This document shows, piece by piece, positions 33,601 to 46,293 of a DNA stretch of 64,000 nucleotides. The notes beneath the pieces are model-generated. The model was given only the letters and a program-made list of their open reading frames with translations. It made no database searches and was not told where the DNA came from. How positions within the stretch are numbered: position 1 is the first letter of the stretch; every line of letters begins with the position of its first letter. Source of the stretch: Posidonia oceanica (lineage: Eukaryota; Streptophyta; Magnoliopsida; Alismatales; Posidoniaceae); assembly GCA_037176725.1 (NCBI GenBank), contig JAZBRS010000059.1:10279001-10343000 (forward strand). The letters run 5' to 3'. The translations under genes were made by a program, and so were the position numbers.

Positions 33601-36336
33601 GATCTTCCGGTGCTTCCTGAACGATCAGGCGCGAGCTTCGGAGCTTGGGTGAAGAGTTGGCTTCTTTGGGTTGTCAGATTGCTGCCGGAGGCGGGGGGAG
33701 AGTGTTGCTGCCCCTCAGGCTGGATGGAGTGCTCCGATGGGTTGCTGGGACGCTGGTGATGGAGTTCGGATGCTTTGGAATGGGTTCTGGTGTGAGTAGA
33801 TAGGGAATGGAGGTCCGGGTTGATTTCTGACAGAAGCAAGACCAAGTGTTTGTAGTGGGGTTTAAGGTCTGTGGTGGACGAGAAGGTCTGATGGCCGGGG
33901 CTTTGGAAAGGTGGATGTATGGTGAACTTCTGGGTAGAATTTGGGAGAAGGTGGTGGGCTAGAGTGGAGGGAATTGCAAAGGGAAGGTGTTGCGTTGTAG
34001 TTGGCTTCAGGTGAGGTTTCAGAGCAGGTTGGGTGGTGGAAAGTCCGGGGAACGATGCTGGGGAATGACTGAGTTTCTGGGTGAATTTGGGGAAGGAATT
34101 GGGAGAAGGATGAAGGCCGGGAAGGGTGTTGGTCAGCTGGAAATGGAAGAAGGGTGTTTTCTGAAGATTTCAGAGAAGAAAAGAGGAGAATTGGATGTGG
34201 GGATCGGTCTGAAATGGAGGCTCTTCTCCGGGATGTCACAGGGACTCTCGAACTCTACTCTCACTGCTCTCTTTTTTCTCGAAATGGAGGGTGAAGAGGA
34301 AGAGATCAGAGGCTGTTTCAGGTGGGAAAAAAGGTGGAACTCTGGGATTGCTCTCGCACTGATTCCTCTCTGGTCTGGCGCTCACTCTCGGATGGCAAAA
34401 GGTGATTGAAGGAGGGGAAATCTGGACGCTTATATCAGGCCGAGGGCTGCCGGTGCGCGCGCTGGAGATTTTTGAATTCCTCCGGCGCGAGTACTGCAGC
34501 AGAAAAGAAACGGATGCCGGCGAGACGACAGGCAATTAAAGCCTCCCGGAATCGGTGCTGAGAGATGAGAGAGCGGCGGACGCTGTTGCATGATCTGATG
34601 GAGAGCTTGAATTCAAAAAGGAAGGAGGGAATGGCAGCTGGCCGCGGGAAGGAAGCTGTGGAAAGAAGAAAAAACACAGAAGGAGGAGGAGGAAGAAGGG
34701 TTGCGTGGGCTGGACTGCTGCGGGCCGAGAAAAATAGAAGGAAAAAAAGAAGAAACGGGCCGGAGGGCCCAGTGAAGAAAGGGAAGAAAGAAAAAGAGAA
34801 GTAAGAGAGAAAGAGAGGGTAGAATGGGAAAATAAAATAGGTAAAAATAAACTAAAAATAAATAAAAATATTAGAAGAGTTGTGCTGCAGATTAGGATCT
34901 TAATTAAGATTTTTAATGGTCATTTTGAGTTGATTAATGTGTTTTGGGCCTGATTAGGGTTTTAGGGTTTTGGTTTTACTTTTAATTAGTTTTTACTTGT
35001 TTAAATGTTTGTTAATCCCTTTTTAAATTATTTTTAAAAAATGTATTTCCCTTGTTGGACACTTAGGATATTAATTAGGATTTTTTTAGGATTTAATTTC
35101 CCATTAATCAGGATGTTTTTAGATTTTTAAGTTGTAGTTTTGTTAAGGTTTTTCTTTCTTAAGTCTTTTAAGTTATGTCTTGATTTTTTATTTATTGATT
35201 TTTCTTGAAGCTTTTAGTTGGATTTTTCTGGTTTGATAGGGTGTTTTTTAAGCCTTTCAGATGTGTTTTTCTCTTCTTTTTTAATTAAGTTTTTAACTTG
35301 TTTTTCTTATGTTTATTAGGTTAAGTCTTTTGTCTTCCTTAATTACTTGTTTTAGTATTTGGTTTTTTTAATTCTTCTTTTTGGGTTTGTTTTTTAATTC
35401 TTCTGATGGGTTTTTACCTTTGGTGGGTTTTGATTTTATTTTAGCTTTTTCCTTGATTTTTCAGTGTTTTCTTTTGATTTGTTTTGCATTTTTTAGTTTG
35501 CATGTTTGGTTTTCTTTTTAGCTTGCTTAAGTTAAGTTTAAGTTGTTAATTGCTTTTTTAACATTTTTTAATTGTTTTCTTAGGGTTCTGATTTGTTTCT
35601 TTTGTGTTTTGAGATTTTACAGATTTTTATGGGTTTTCGTGGATTTTTGTAGAAGGGAGAAAAGGAAAAGAGAAGGAGGAACGAAATGGGAAGAAAAGGG
35701 AGATAAAAGGAAAAGGGATAGGTTGGAGGAAAACGATTTTTTAAAATTCAGAAAAAGTGTTAAAAATAAAGTAAAAATAGGGATAAGGTAGAGGAAGGAT
35801 AGAAGCACAGAGGGGGCCCACAGCCAGACCAGAAAAAGGATTAGAAAGGGATGAAAAGGGAAATGATAATCAGGAGAGAGAGAGGAGAGAGAAAATGATA
35901 ATCCCGGAGAGAGAAAAGGATAATTTGGGTGAAAGAGGGTCTTAAAGGTCTTGGAATGGGATGAGAATTGTTGAGTGGGTAGTCCAGCGCTTGAAGTGTT
36001 GGTTCTAAAGTTTTGGTTTGATTTTAAGGAGGTTTTGGAGGGGTTTCAAGGTGTGGAAGAAGGGTAGTTTCTCCTAGGTTTTCTAGGGTTTTTGAGGATG
36101 GGTTGAGCTTGGAAATTCCTATGTCTTTGGGTAGGCTTGTTGAGTGGATAGTGGTAGGTCCTCCTATGGATTTTGGTTAGGTTTTGAGGTTGGGAAGGGG
36201 GGTAAAGGTTTAGGTCAAAATGGACTGTTTTTGAAGTGTAGAGAGGAGGATTAGGGTTGGGGTTTGGTTGGGGTTTGATCCAGCAATCACCAAGAGGGCT
36301 CCAAGGGTCCAAGCCTGCCAAGATGGGGTGTCAACA
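30611..36336 (-). mobile_element. N2: 5.7-kb solo LTR in the Y leader
   Basis: TSD GTGAG is at 30606-30610 and 36337-36341. On the minus strand it runs from TGTTGACACCCC to GGGATCACTACA. The two blocks conserved in the group are at about 30860-30985 and 31090-31200. The middle has GC-rich sequence (33190-34700) and an AT-rich part (34800-35800) that the shorter LTRs lack. No coding domain is recognised. Its length exceeds the other solo LTRs, so an unrecognised insert in its AT-rich part is possible. Confidence 0.85.
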
Positions 36337-36619
36337 GTGAGTCCTAGTAGGCCGCCTACTCAGGACATGCATGGTGAGAGAGCGCATATTAGGGCATTCA
36401 TCTACACGTGTGCCATTCATGCCACCCCTAATAACCTTTTTTGTGTCCATCCTCTAACGCCTTTGTTGTTTTGCAGGTAGGTGCGAGTTCCTCAGCCAGG
36501 ATCTCGAGCGTCCCTCCTCTCTATCTCTGAGCTATCTGTCGCCTTCGACAATAGCTCGTCTTAGGTCTCGTGTCCCTGCTTTCAGCCGCAGACCCATTCA
36601 CACTCGCTCGCTGTCCGTT

Positions 36620-37361
36620 ATGGCCCAGCATACCAGCGAGCCCTCTTCCTCTTTGGCGTCAGAGGAGATACCGACTTCGGTCTCTCCTTCCCTTGCTTTA
36701 ACGTCTGCTGTCTCTTCTCCACTTTTGGTGCAGGAGACTTCCCAGCCCCTCCATTTAGAACAAGGGTCGACCCCAGTCGACCTGGAGCTTGTCACCGAGT
36801 CAACCACAGTGACCGCCACTCAAGCTCCAGGGGCGTCACCTTCTGTTCCTTCCTAGGGCCTTCCCATCTCGGGAATTTAGCCTTCTGCGCCTACCTCTTG
36901 CGTAGGGTCTTTTCCTGTTGACCCCTCAGTTTCCATGCCCCCTTTGGCAGACCCTCTTTTGCATCCCGGCCTGTCGGTCTACGAGTCCCCTACCTCTCAA
37001 GCACGACGTCTGTTGGCTAAGGCCGATAGGTTGCGAGGCATGGCTCTTGCACTCGACCCGACTGCGGTTCACTCTTCCTGTCTGACCCTTGAGGTTCCAG
37101 TGCAGCCCACTATAGCTCTGCAGGCTCACCACACCGCATTTTCACCCTTGGCATTGCCCTAGCTCCTCACAGCTTTGGCAATATGGGCACCTTATCTGCC
37201 TCCTGCATCTGTACAACACTATTCACTGCATGCAACTCCATTACTTGGTGGCCAGTCTCTTGGATTGGCAGGAGCACAGCACCGTCAGAGCCCGTTGCCC
37301 GGCACCGTGCCGGTGCCACAGCTGCTGCTCCCCCACATTGCACCTTACATTGCACAGTATG
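36620..37361 (+). pseudogene. Y Gag, N-terminal part
   Basis: An ATG at 36620 opens a Ser/Thr/Pro-rich frame (MAQHTSEPSSSL). The same frame goes on through several TAG codons (36857, about 36880 and about 37160) with YESPTSQARRLLAKADRL and Leu/Pro-rich sequence to the N3 insertion at 37361. Beyond N3, and after dropping one TSD copy, the frame is the one of the capsid part at 41185. I chose the ATG because the frame upstream is interrupted. Low-complexity N-termini are usual for Tat Gags, so the assignment rests on continuity with the capsid part. Confidence 0.7.
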
Positions 37362-40300
37362 TGTTGACACCCCATTTTGACAGGCTGAATCAATTGGAAT
37401 CCTCTGGTGACTTCTGGATCCAAATCTAGGCCCAAATCTACACATTCCTTTTCATCCTTCTCTTCAAAACAAGGCCAAACTTAACCTAGAATCACACCTC
37501 TTTCCCAAGCCCAAAAACTACCCAAAAACCATAGGAAAACTCACCATCCCCAACTTCCCCAAACTCCAGCATCCTACTCCCCAGAACATCACCTTCTCAG
37601 ACCACCAAGCCTCCAGCCTTCATCCCCACCACAGCCTGAATACTCCACTTCAAACACTTAGCCCAATTCCTGCCAGAAAATCAACCCAATCCCAATCTTC
37701 TTCTCCAGCCCTCCACTGGCCCTTCCTAACATCCAGAAACCATCACCAAACCTCCAGCAAGTCACCAGCACCCTCCAATTGAGCCAAAGAGCGGTGGACA
37801 CCCTTCCCCACCTCCAACGACCTGCAGAGCACCTACTGAACCCATTCCTCACGCCGGCCTTCAGAGCTTCAGTCCAACTATCCAGCAAGCACCGAAGGAT
37901 CGTGTGGAGTGATTCCAGATGCCCGCGAGCCGCTGACAATGCCCGCACGCTCCGGACGATCACCGCCGGCGTCTGCAGAACCCACCCACATCGGGGGGAC
38001 TCTCCGGGCAGCGCAACAGGTATTTCTCTTCTCCACTAGCTTAGTTCTTCTCTGCTCTTGCTTTTCCGCCCATTAGACTAGGGTTTCCCTCCCTCCTGCG
38101 CCGGGTCAACTCCGCGGTCAACTCCTTCTTCTCCGGCGAGCTCTGAGCTCGCCTCGCTGCTCCGGTTAGCAAAAAGCTTCGCCGACCTTCATCCGAGGAC
38201 CGCACGGCCTCCAAGAGCTCGACCATGCTTTCAGATCGGTCCCTCGTCGCCGTTTTCGTCCGGGCTGCCTCCGAGCAGGTCTGCAGACCTCCGTCACCGT
38301 CTCCGGTCATCTCCAGACCGTGCCACGAGCCGCCGATGCCACCCAGGTCTCTGCATGCCTCCGGAGCACGTTGCCCGTCGCTCTGCGCCGCACCAGCAAC
38401 CCTCATTCCTCCTCTCCGGCCACTAGTAGCAATCTGCTACAATGGCCGCTTCTGCTGCGTTATCAATGTTCATTTATTTCCCCTTAATAAGCTATTTTGC
38501 CATGTATTGCATATTTGCCTCCTATTTTTATTTTATTGCATTCTGGTCCTGCCATCGTTTAAGATTCATTTAAGTTTGAATTTAAATTATATGAAATTGC
38601 ATGAAAAATCTAAAAAATTGTCTAATTGCTTTCCAGTCCTTCTACTGTGTTTTCCTTTTAAATTTATTTTAGTTCATGCCCTGTAGTTTCTTATTTTTGC
38701 ATCCCAGTCCTTCAGTTAATAATCTCATTTAATATTCTGATTTTACCTTAGTAAATTGCATTTTTAATCCTATCTTTTCCTTTATTTACATTTAAGTCCT
38801 CTAATCTGTTAATCAATGCATTTATTTTTCATCTTTTCTTACTGCATTGCATTATTTCTCCCATGCATTTTAATTTTTGCACATAAGTCCTTCATCTGCA
38901 TGCACAGCATCAGTTTTTTTACATTTTTCCTTATAAAATTGCATTTTAGACCCTGCATATTTTAAAATTACACATAGGTCCTCTGCATGTTTATGAAACT
39001 CATTTAAATGTATATTTTTGCTTATAAAATTGCATTTTAAACCCTGCATGTTTTAAAATTACACATAGGTCCTCTGTATGTTTATAAAACTCATTTAAAT
39101 GCATATTTTTGCTTATAAAATTGCATTTTAGACCCTGCATATTTAAAAATTGTACTTAGATCCACTGTTTAATTCACAGACCATTTAAAATCCCAGTTTT
39201 CCTTATAAAATTGCATTTCAACCCCTGCATGTTTCAAAATTGCATGTTAACCCTTCACATGATTTCAAAACTTATTCAAATGCATGTTTACCTTATGAAA
39301 TTGCATTTTAAATCCTGCATTTTGCAAAATTGCACTAAGACCCTCCAGTTTTCAAAAACCTTGCATATAAGCCCCTAATTTTTCAAAATCTTTGCATTTA
39401 GGTCCCACTTTTTCAAAACTTGCATATAGGTTCCTAAGTTTTCTAAAAAGTCATTCTTGCATTCCTGCATGCATTTGCACCCATACATCTTTGCATTTGG
39501 CATTCTTGCACACACTTAAGCATTCTTAGCTCCCATTTACATAGGAGGACCTGTCTTGCACACCCCTAGGACCTCCTTTACACCTAGATCCATTCTTCTC
39601 CCCTGTTCTGGCCCCTCTGCCTTGAAGCCAGCTTATCTTCAGATCTGGCCGTCGGATCTTCTCAACCAAGCTACTTGGACAACCCCGGCGGAGTACTCTT
39701 CCACATGGACCAAGCATTTCTCAGATCAGGCTTCAGATTTCCAAGGTAAGTCCTCCTGAACCCCTGCACAGCATACATTTACACACCATTTGCATTGCAT
39801 GCATGGTTTTTGCTCTCTGTTTCCTCGAGCATGTAGATTAGGACTCCCTCTTCCTATCTATCAACTCTGTTTCCCCGTTTCACGTACCCTCAGTGCCTTG
39901 TGTTGTATTTTCCCTGGATTCACTACTAATTGCGACTTTCTTCCCCCTTTTCCACGATCCGATCGCATCGCGAGCTTTTGGCAGCGTGCGAGACATATCG
40001 TGGGACCCTTTGGTGGGAAATGGTCACAGAACAGTGGTAATCCTTCCACTTGCTTCCTTTCCCTTTTGTAGGTCTTCACACCTACATTGCATGGTCTTTT
40101 AAGCGGCGCTTGTTCTTACACTTGCATCATTTGCCTCCCCTTTACTTGATCTGCTCTTTCTCCTTGCATCTGCATCTGCATGGCCTTCTCGATGTTTTAT
40201 TCCGCCTGTTTTGGCACCGTTTTGCGTGTCCGCTTTGCTTTCTTGCATCGTTTTGCGTGCTGACTTTGTTTTCTACACCGTTTCGTGTACCGCTCTTGTT

Positions 40301-41179
40301 TCTTGCACCGTTTCACGTGCCACTCTTGTTTCTTGCACCGTTTTGCATGCTGGTTTTGTTTTCTGCATCGTTTTGCGTTCTGGCTTTGTTTTCTGCACCG
40401 TTTTGCGTGTTGATCTTGTTTACTTGCACCGTTTCGCGTGCTGCTTCTGTTTCTCGCATTGTTTTACGTGTTTTATGCTGTTTTCTCTTGCATTTCACCC
40501 GCATTGCTTGGTTTTACCGCCGTTTTGTTTTTCCCCTTACATTTACATATAGGGCAGTGATGCTTACTACCTGGAGTTCTCATGAGCCAGGTTTCGACCG
40601 GTTCGGAACACAGACAGCGTTGCTGAGCACTTAGACTGCACGTTTATTTCCCTGCATTGCATCCCATCACTTAGAGCACACCTTTGAGCATCCATTCAGG
40701 CATTCATTGGCATTTAGGCATTCAAACCTGCATTTCCCTGCGTATGCGAGCGTAAGCCTAGGAAGACCAATTCTCGGGCATGTCGGGGGTGCCTAACACC
40801 TTCCCCGCACGTAACAGGAGTCCTGGCCCAGTCTTTTGGCCCGTAATGACCATATTGCCCTTATCCTAGGCATGAGTCATATCATTTGCATTCATTTGCA
40901 TTTGTTTTCCTTTACATTGCTTTGCATTGCACCCTTTGCTTGGTTTTGCGTGTTAATCCATGCATTTCCCTTGATTTTCCTTGTCTCCCAATAGTAGACA
41001 CGGTGGCGACTCTGAATTGTCTTATCTTCTTCTTTTCTTATCTTTTCTCCTCTGTTTCAAGTGTTTTCGAGTTGAGCCTTCCTCCTCGGACATAGCCGCT
41101 TATAGTGAGCCTGATTCCGATCGATGCACGCGAGCTTTTGACAGTGTGCATGGACGATCTGAACACCGGGATTACTACA
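37362..41179 (+). mobile_element. N3: 3.8-kb solo LTR inserted in Y gag
   Basis: It starts TGTTGACACCCC and ends GGGATTACTACA, flanked by GTATG (37357-37361) and ATATG (41180-41184), a TSD with one change. The Gag frame is in register across it. The conserved blocks are at 40548-40650 and 40770-40890. 38930-39130 has about two copies of a ~107-bp unit (TATAAAATTGCATTTTA and ACACATAGGTCCTCTG). There is no coding content. Confidence 0.88.
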
Positions 41180-41184
41180 ATATG

Positions 41185-42970
41185 TTATCTATCCATCCCC
41201 TTTGCATCAGGTTCAGATCCCAGCATGCATTCCACAACACTTTTCACCCTTGCACGGGTATGCTGGCCCTCATGCCTCGACACTAGGTGGCGTGATGGTG
41301 GATCCGCAGGAGTGCTTTCGCGTGACCCATACAACGTACGCTGCCCCTGCCTCTGCTGCACAACCATTGCCAGCAGCAACTTCAAATCCCGTCCTCGCCA
41401 GGTTGGGAAATCTAGAAAGAGCACTTCGTCAAGTGCAAGGCACGGACCGCCAGTCCTACCGATTCCGAGACCTCTGCCTCTTTCCAGAGGCGACACTCCC
41501 TTCGAAATTTTGCATCCCAAAATTTGAAAAGTACAATGGTAGAGGCTGCCCCATCTCGCATCTAAGGGCATACTGCGGAGACCTTCCTTAGCTTCGGGCT
41601 AACGACAGGCTCCTGATTTGTTTATTCCAGAAGAGTCTGACCGGCCCCGCGCTCAAGTGGTTTACTTCCCTTGACATGGCCGCGATCCAGACTTGGAACG
41701 ACCTTTCCCAGGCTTTCCTTGGGCAATATTCTTTCAACCTCTACTTGATCCCCAAGCAAGAGGATCTTGTCGCCATTCGGCATGGGCCCCACGAGCCATT
41801 CGGGGAGTATGTCAGTCGCTGCCGTTCCTAGCCGCCCATATCAGAGATAGACCCTCCGTTGAGGCATCTATCGACATGATCGTCAAGGGGGCGCAGCTAG
41901 CTACTGGGACCCTGCTATCATTCCAACCAATCACTAATCTTGCATTGCTGATTAAGGCTGGTGCCCGCGTGGAAAGCTCACTGCAAAGTGGGAATTTCCC
42001 CGCACTTGCTGCATTGGCCGAGTAGATCAACAACAACTCCAGCAACAATTGCCACAGTGGCACCAGCAATAGAGACTCCGCTCTCGACTACTCCGAACAG
42101 CATGCTGTCTCGTACGTCGAACCTCCCGCAGAGCCTGCCAATGCAGCGAGTCAGCCAGACTCTACTCAGCTAGATTACGCACATAGCCTTGCACACACTG
42201 CCACCGTCGAGCCAGTGCATCACGTCGCACCCGCTCAGCAAAGACTCCAACCAAGGCAAAGACGACCTCATCGGGCCGAGTGTGATTACACCCCTCTGCC
42301 CGAACCACTAAGCGTCATCTTCCCTCAGGTTCAGTCACTCCTGAGACTCCCGGCTGTCCATCCTTCACCGAATCCCCCTCCGCGGTGGCATAACACAGAT
42401 CAGTTCTGCAGCTTCCATCAAGCCATGGGGCACTCGACGGATGACTGTGTCACTTTACGGGATGCGGTCCAGGGCCTGATCGATCGAAAGATCTTCAGCG
42501 TTGCCGCGTAGGAGGCATCACCTACACCGACACTTGCACCAGCACTTGCACAACTTAGTGTAGCCGACCCTCCCTCTCCTGAGCCTGCAGGCTTCGAAGA
42601 TGTCAGAAACTCGGGGGTCTTCTCCCTCACTCCAGTCTTCTCTGAGTTCAGCTCCACCCCGGTGGATCCTTTCGATCCCATCGGCGTAATCTCCTTTTCC
42701 TGCCTTTCTTAGCTTGCCTAGGGGACACTCGGAGATGCAACGGCAGCATCACCGAGGAGCCCGATCGCAGCACCATCCAGGTCAGCTTCTCCTCCAACCC
42801 TAGCAGCTCCAGTGCTCCCTGCACTGCCATCAGCAGCTCCAGTGCTACCCGCACTGCCATCAGCAGCTCTAGTAGCCCCGGTGCTCCCCGCACTGCCGAC
42901 AGCAAACCCCACCGATAGGGTTAGCAGCGTAGGAGCGGACCCAGCACCTCCCTCCCGAGGTTGCTGATAG
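41185..42970 (+). pseudogene. Y Gag: capsid, zinc knuckle and Ala/Pro-rich tail
   Basis: The capsid region shows FCIPKFEKYNG, HLRAYCGDL, LTGPALKWFTSLD and TWNDLSQAFLGQY, all typical of Tat-lineage Gag. Next come PSVEASIDMIVKGAQ-type and LIKAGARVE segments. A zinc-knuckle-like motif, CSFHQAMGHSTDDC, follows at about 42410-42450 with LRDAVQGLIDRK after it. The tail (42700-42920) is an Ala/Pro-rich repeat. Stops include TAG at 41589, about 41829, 42023 and 42509, and there is a frameshift near 41800. No protease or RT follows. The protein would have formed the element's capsid. Confidence 0.85.
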
Positions 42971-45124
42971 GTAAGTCCCTCTTACCCCTCTTTTGATTTC
43001 TACATTGTCTTTTCTTTTCTTTCCGTTTTGTTTTGTTTTTGCGTTTTCTCGTCTTGTCAGAAAATCATAATAAACATAAAATCAGCAAAACCTAAAAACA
43101 TGCATTCCTTTTTTTCATGTCTATCCGGGCTGGTAGCCCTAACTGCTCGGCAATAGGTCCATCAACTTATCATCCTGCACATGCATATAACTTCTAACAT
43201 GCACTTTTCTCCCTGCATGTACATATCACCTCCTACATGCGCATATCATTTCCTGCATTCTGGAAAACCCCGAAAACAAAAAAAAAATCAAAATATGCAA
43301 AACTACAAAAACATGCTTTCCCTTGCCGTTGATTTTGATTTTTTGTTTTTCTAAAAAAGCAAAAATCATAAAAATCCACAAAGCCCAAAAACATGTTTAA
43401 AATCTACTAAACACATAAACATTTGCATAATCCAAAAACCGGCTTTGGAAACGAGCAACGTCGAGAGGATGTCAAGCATCGACAATCTCAGGCAGAACTC
43501 ACCCAAGCAGTGCCATCTCTTGCATGTGGCTACAGAGTGAGACTGAGAGCGGAACAGAGCATCTCGCTGAGCTCAAAACTCCCAGGAGTGAGATCCACCT
43601 TATCAAGAGAGTCCACCAGACATGGAGAGGACCAAAGCAGAGTAGAGCATAGCCAGAGGCTGCCTATACACATTGCAGAGGCTGAAGGTGTACGCTGACC
43701 AGCCGAACTCTTAACGCCTCACTAGGGACCGCTACCCCAAGAGGACGAAGACATGCATATCCAAAAGAATAGAGATCATGTGAGAAAAAATATGATAACA
43801 AGATATGCATGCTGGGCAGAAAAGAAAAAATGAAGAAAGAAGCTGAAGAAAGAAGGCGCCCATGAGAGGAATGACTCGGACAAGCATCGAAGCCCCCTCA
43901 ACTTTCAACTCCAAGCACCACATTGCCAACTGCACGGGAAACATTATCAGGAGGACCTGGCCCCACCCTCTGAGTGAAGCAGCACGCTCTAACCCCTTTA
44001 TGTAGACAACAACTACCTCCCTGGCAGGTTAGATGCAACTCCAGCCACTCATGAGGGGAAAAGAAATATCTACCCGTGAGCGTCAAAAGCGGTAGTCGGT
44101 CCCCAAGGATTTAAGATGGAGGCTGCGAAGCTACATCCAACGCTTCTGCTACCCACATGTAGCCAAAGGCTATACTCTGCGAAGCTGATGCCTCATCCTG
44201 AACTAAGAGTGAGAATGAGAGCCACCGACCACAACTCGGCATGGCGTTGTGCGAGGATCGAGAATCCCCTGAGTCAGAAAATGCAGAAGCATCCTCTCGG
44301 CATCAGCTGCTTTGAATCCTAAGCCACAAAAACATAAGCATAATAATCTACCTTCCCTTCTCCCTGTTTTCGAAAATCGGAGTAAAGGATGAGCAACTTT
44401 TGCCTGACCTCGCTCAGAGGCTCTGCGCTTTCCAAGTTTTGGCCCCCCACCGCGTTGGGAGGTCCGTGATGACCAGCATGTCCATCGTTTGTCACCCCAT
44501 GACGCTACATCGCATGCCCACTCTAAGACCATTGCACACCCACCACGATGAGTCCCTGTTTTCCTTCTTGTATCCCTCGTGCTTTCCTTGCATTTGCATC
44601 GCATTTACCCATTGCATTCCCCACCGGCATTGCACATTACATGGTGAGCCCTTACATCCATCTTATTGCACCGGACTGGCAGCCCTAACTGCCCGGTTGA
44701 TGCCCATCAAAATGTCTTTATCGAGCTAATAGCCGTAACTATCTGACGATAAGTTCGTTAACTTATCACCGGGCTGGTAGCTCTAGCTGCTAGGTCGACA
44801 CCCGTTAAAATGTCACACACGGGCTAGTATCCCTAACTACTCAGTTGGCAAACACGTTAGTTTTGTCTTCATGTTGCATTTCAATGCCAAGGGCACTTCG
44901 GCTGTTCCCTGGTATCTTTCATCGATACTAGGGGCATCTTTATTTGGCTGTCCTATGGTATCACATTTCCATCTGCATCCGGACTGACATCCCTAACTGT
45001 TACGGGAACGTCTACGGACCTCTGCCACACCTTCGGGTATGGTATTCCCTTTGCATTCATGGTTACAAGTCATCCGACTTGTGGTCGCCTCTCTTGCTTG
45101 ACAAACTCGCTGGCTTGTCACCCT

Positions 45125-45360
45125 CATCGGGCTGATAGCCCTAACTATCCGGCGATGAGTCCGTTAACTCCTCACTGGCTGATAGCCCTAACTATCCAGT
45201 GATGAGTCTGTTAACTCCTCGCGAGCTGATAGCCTCAACTATCCGCTGATGAGTCCGTCAACTCCTAGCGGGCTGATAGCCCCAACTATCCGGCGATGAG
45301 TCCGTTAACTCCTCACAGGGCCGATAATCCCTAACTATCTGATGATAGGTCCATTAACTT
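45125..45360. repeat. ~49-bp tandem array (GGGCTGATAGCC / GATGAGTCCGTTAACTCC)
   Basis: Four to five units, each with GCTGATAGCCCTAACTATCC followed by GGCGATGAGTCCGTTAACTCCTC in shorter pieces. Diverged single units are scattered over 43127-44970. Within a unit GGCTGATAGCC is nearly self-complementary, and GTTAAC is palindromic. Confidence 0.85.
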
Positions 45361-45424
45361 ATCACCCTTTCATCATGTAACGTAATAGCATTCTGTTGCA
45401 TACCATAGCATATCATTGCATATC

Positions 45425-46000
45425 ATCATGTATCTTCATTGTATCCCCCGTAGAGTCAGTACTAGAATTGCATCTCATCATCACACAGACATCGCGCACC
45501 TAGGACTCGAACCCCTGGTTCGTGTATTGCTTAAGGTAGCATCCTCAACACTCGCAACTCTACGCAGCTTGTCTGCTTTGGATGATACTCGCGGTAGTGC
45601 GTGGTCAGGATCATTTTCTCGATTTCACGTGCCTGGCGTTACACTGTATATACATTGCATTTCATTGCATAACATCGCATGACATTGCATTCCTATTGCG
45701 TTGCTACTCCTCTGTAGTCATTATCCCAACTCCCGCATTCCGCCTCCCGGACATGGCATACTTAGGAATCGAACCCTTGGTCCGCGCATTGCTTAAAGTG
45801 GTATCTTCAACGTTCCGTGGCTTCCTTACAACCAACCAGCTTGAGATAACACCCGCGGTGGTGCACGGCCAAGATCGCTTCCCTGTTATTACGTGCTCGA
45901 CATCGCAAGCGCATCCACAACATCTTGCATTCAACACCAAACCCGTGTTGAAGCTACTTTGGCTCAGCGCACTTTCACCGTGCTTCGTCTGGCTTTCTTT
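45425..46000. repeat. ~285-bp direct duplication in the Y 3' region
   Basis: Shared landmarks are TAGGA then TCGAACCCcTGGT near 45502 and 45765, GCTTAA then GTAGC/GTGGTATC, then GATAxTCGCGGT versus GATAACACCCGCGGT, and TTACGTGC near 45628 and 45890. The copies are diverged. Confidence 0.65.
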
Positions 46001-46280
46001 TGCATTGACCAGTGACACCTTTGCAATGCATTTTTCCACCACACTCATGTTCATGCATCACCTGCTTTTCCCGCAGTGGAGTACAGCGCAATTAGATTAG
46101 TGTAAGCATCGCATTAGCGTAAGCATCACCTCAGCATCCTCATTGCGGCAACGAGTCATGACTTTCGGTGCATCCACCGAATAAGTGACTCACGCCTACA
46201 GTAACTTCGTGCTCCTACCGACGTCAGGAGGGGTGTCTTGTCTACCCTGAGCAGCGGCCTCGGTCCCCTTGACCTCGTTC

Positions 46281-46293
46281 AGAGAGGGGCATC
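46281..46293 (+). promoter_or_regulatory. Y polypurine tract
   Basis: AGAGAGGGGCATC directly precedes the 3' LTR start at 46294. It is similar to the W tract AGGAGGGGCAATC. Confidence 0.8.

Larger units (their letters stand above)
42971..46280 (+). other. Y 3' non-coding region
   Basis: Where an autonomous element would have pol, there is about 3.3 kb without any recognisable domain. It contains dispersed and tandem copies of GGGCTGATAGCCCTAACTAT (43127, 44664-44850, 45125-45360) and a ~285-bp duplication (about 45425-45710 and 45711-46000). Short open frames, such as one at 44203-44604, have no family resemblance that I recognise. Confidence 0.7.

Noticed and set aside
43423..44604. Short frames in the Y 3' region as possible extra genes (env-like)
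   Set aside because: No domain, signal peptide or membrane segment pattern that I can support, and frames are short and overlap on both strands.
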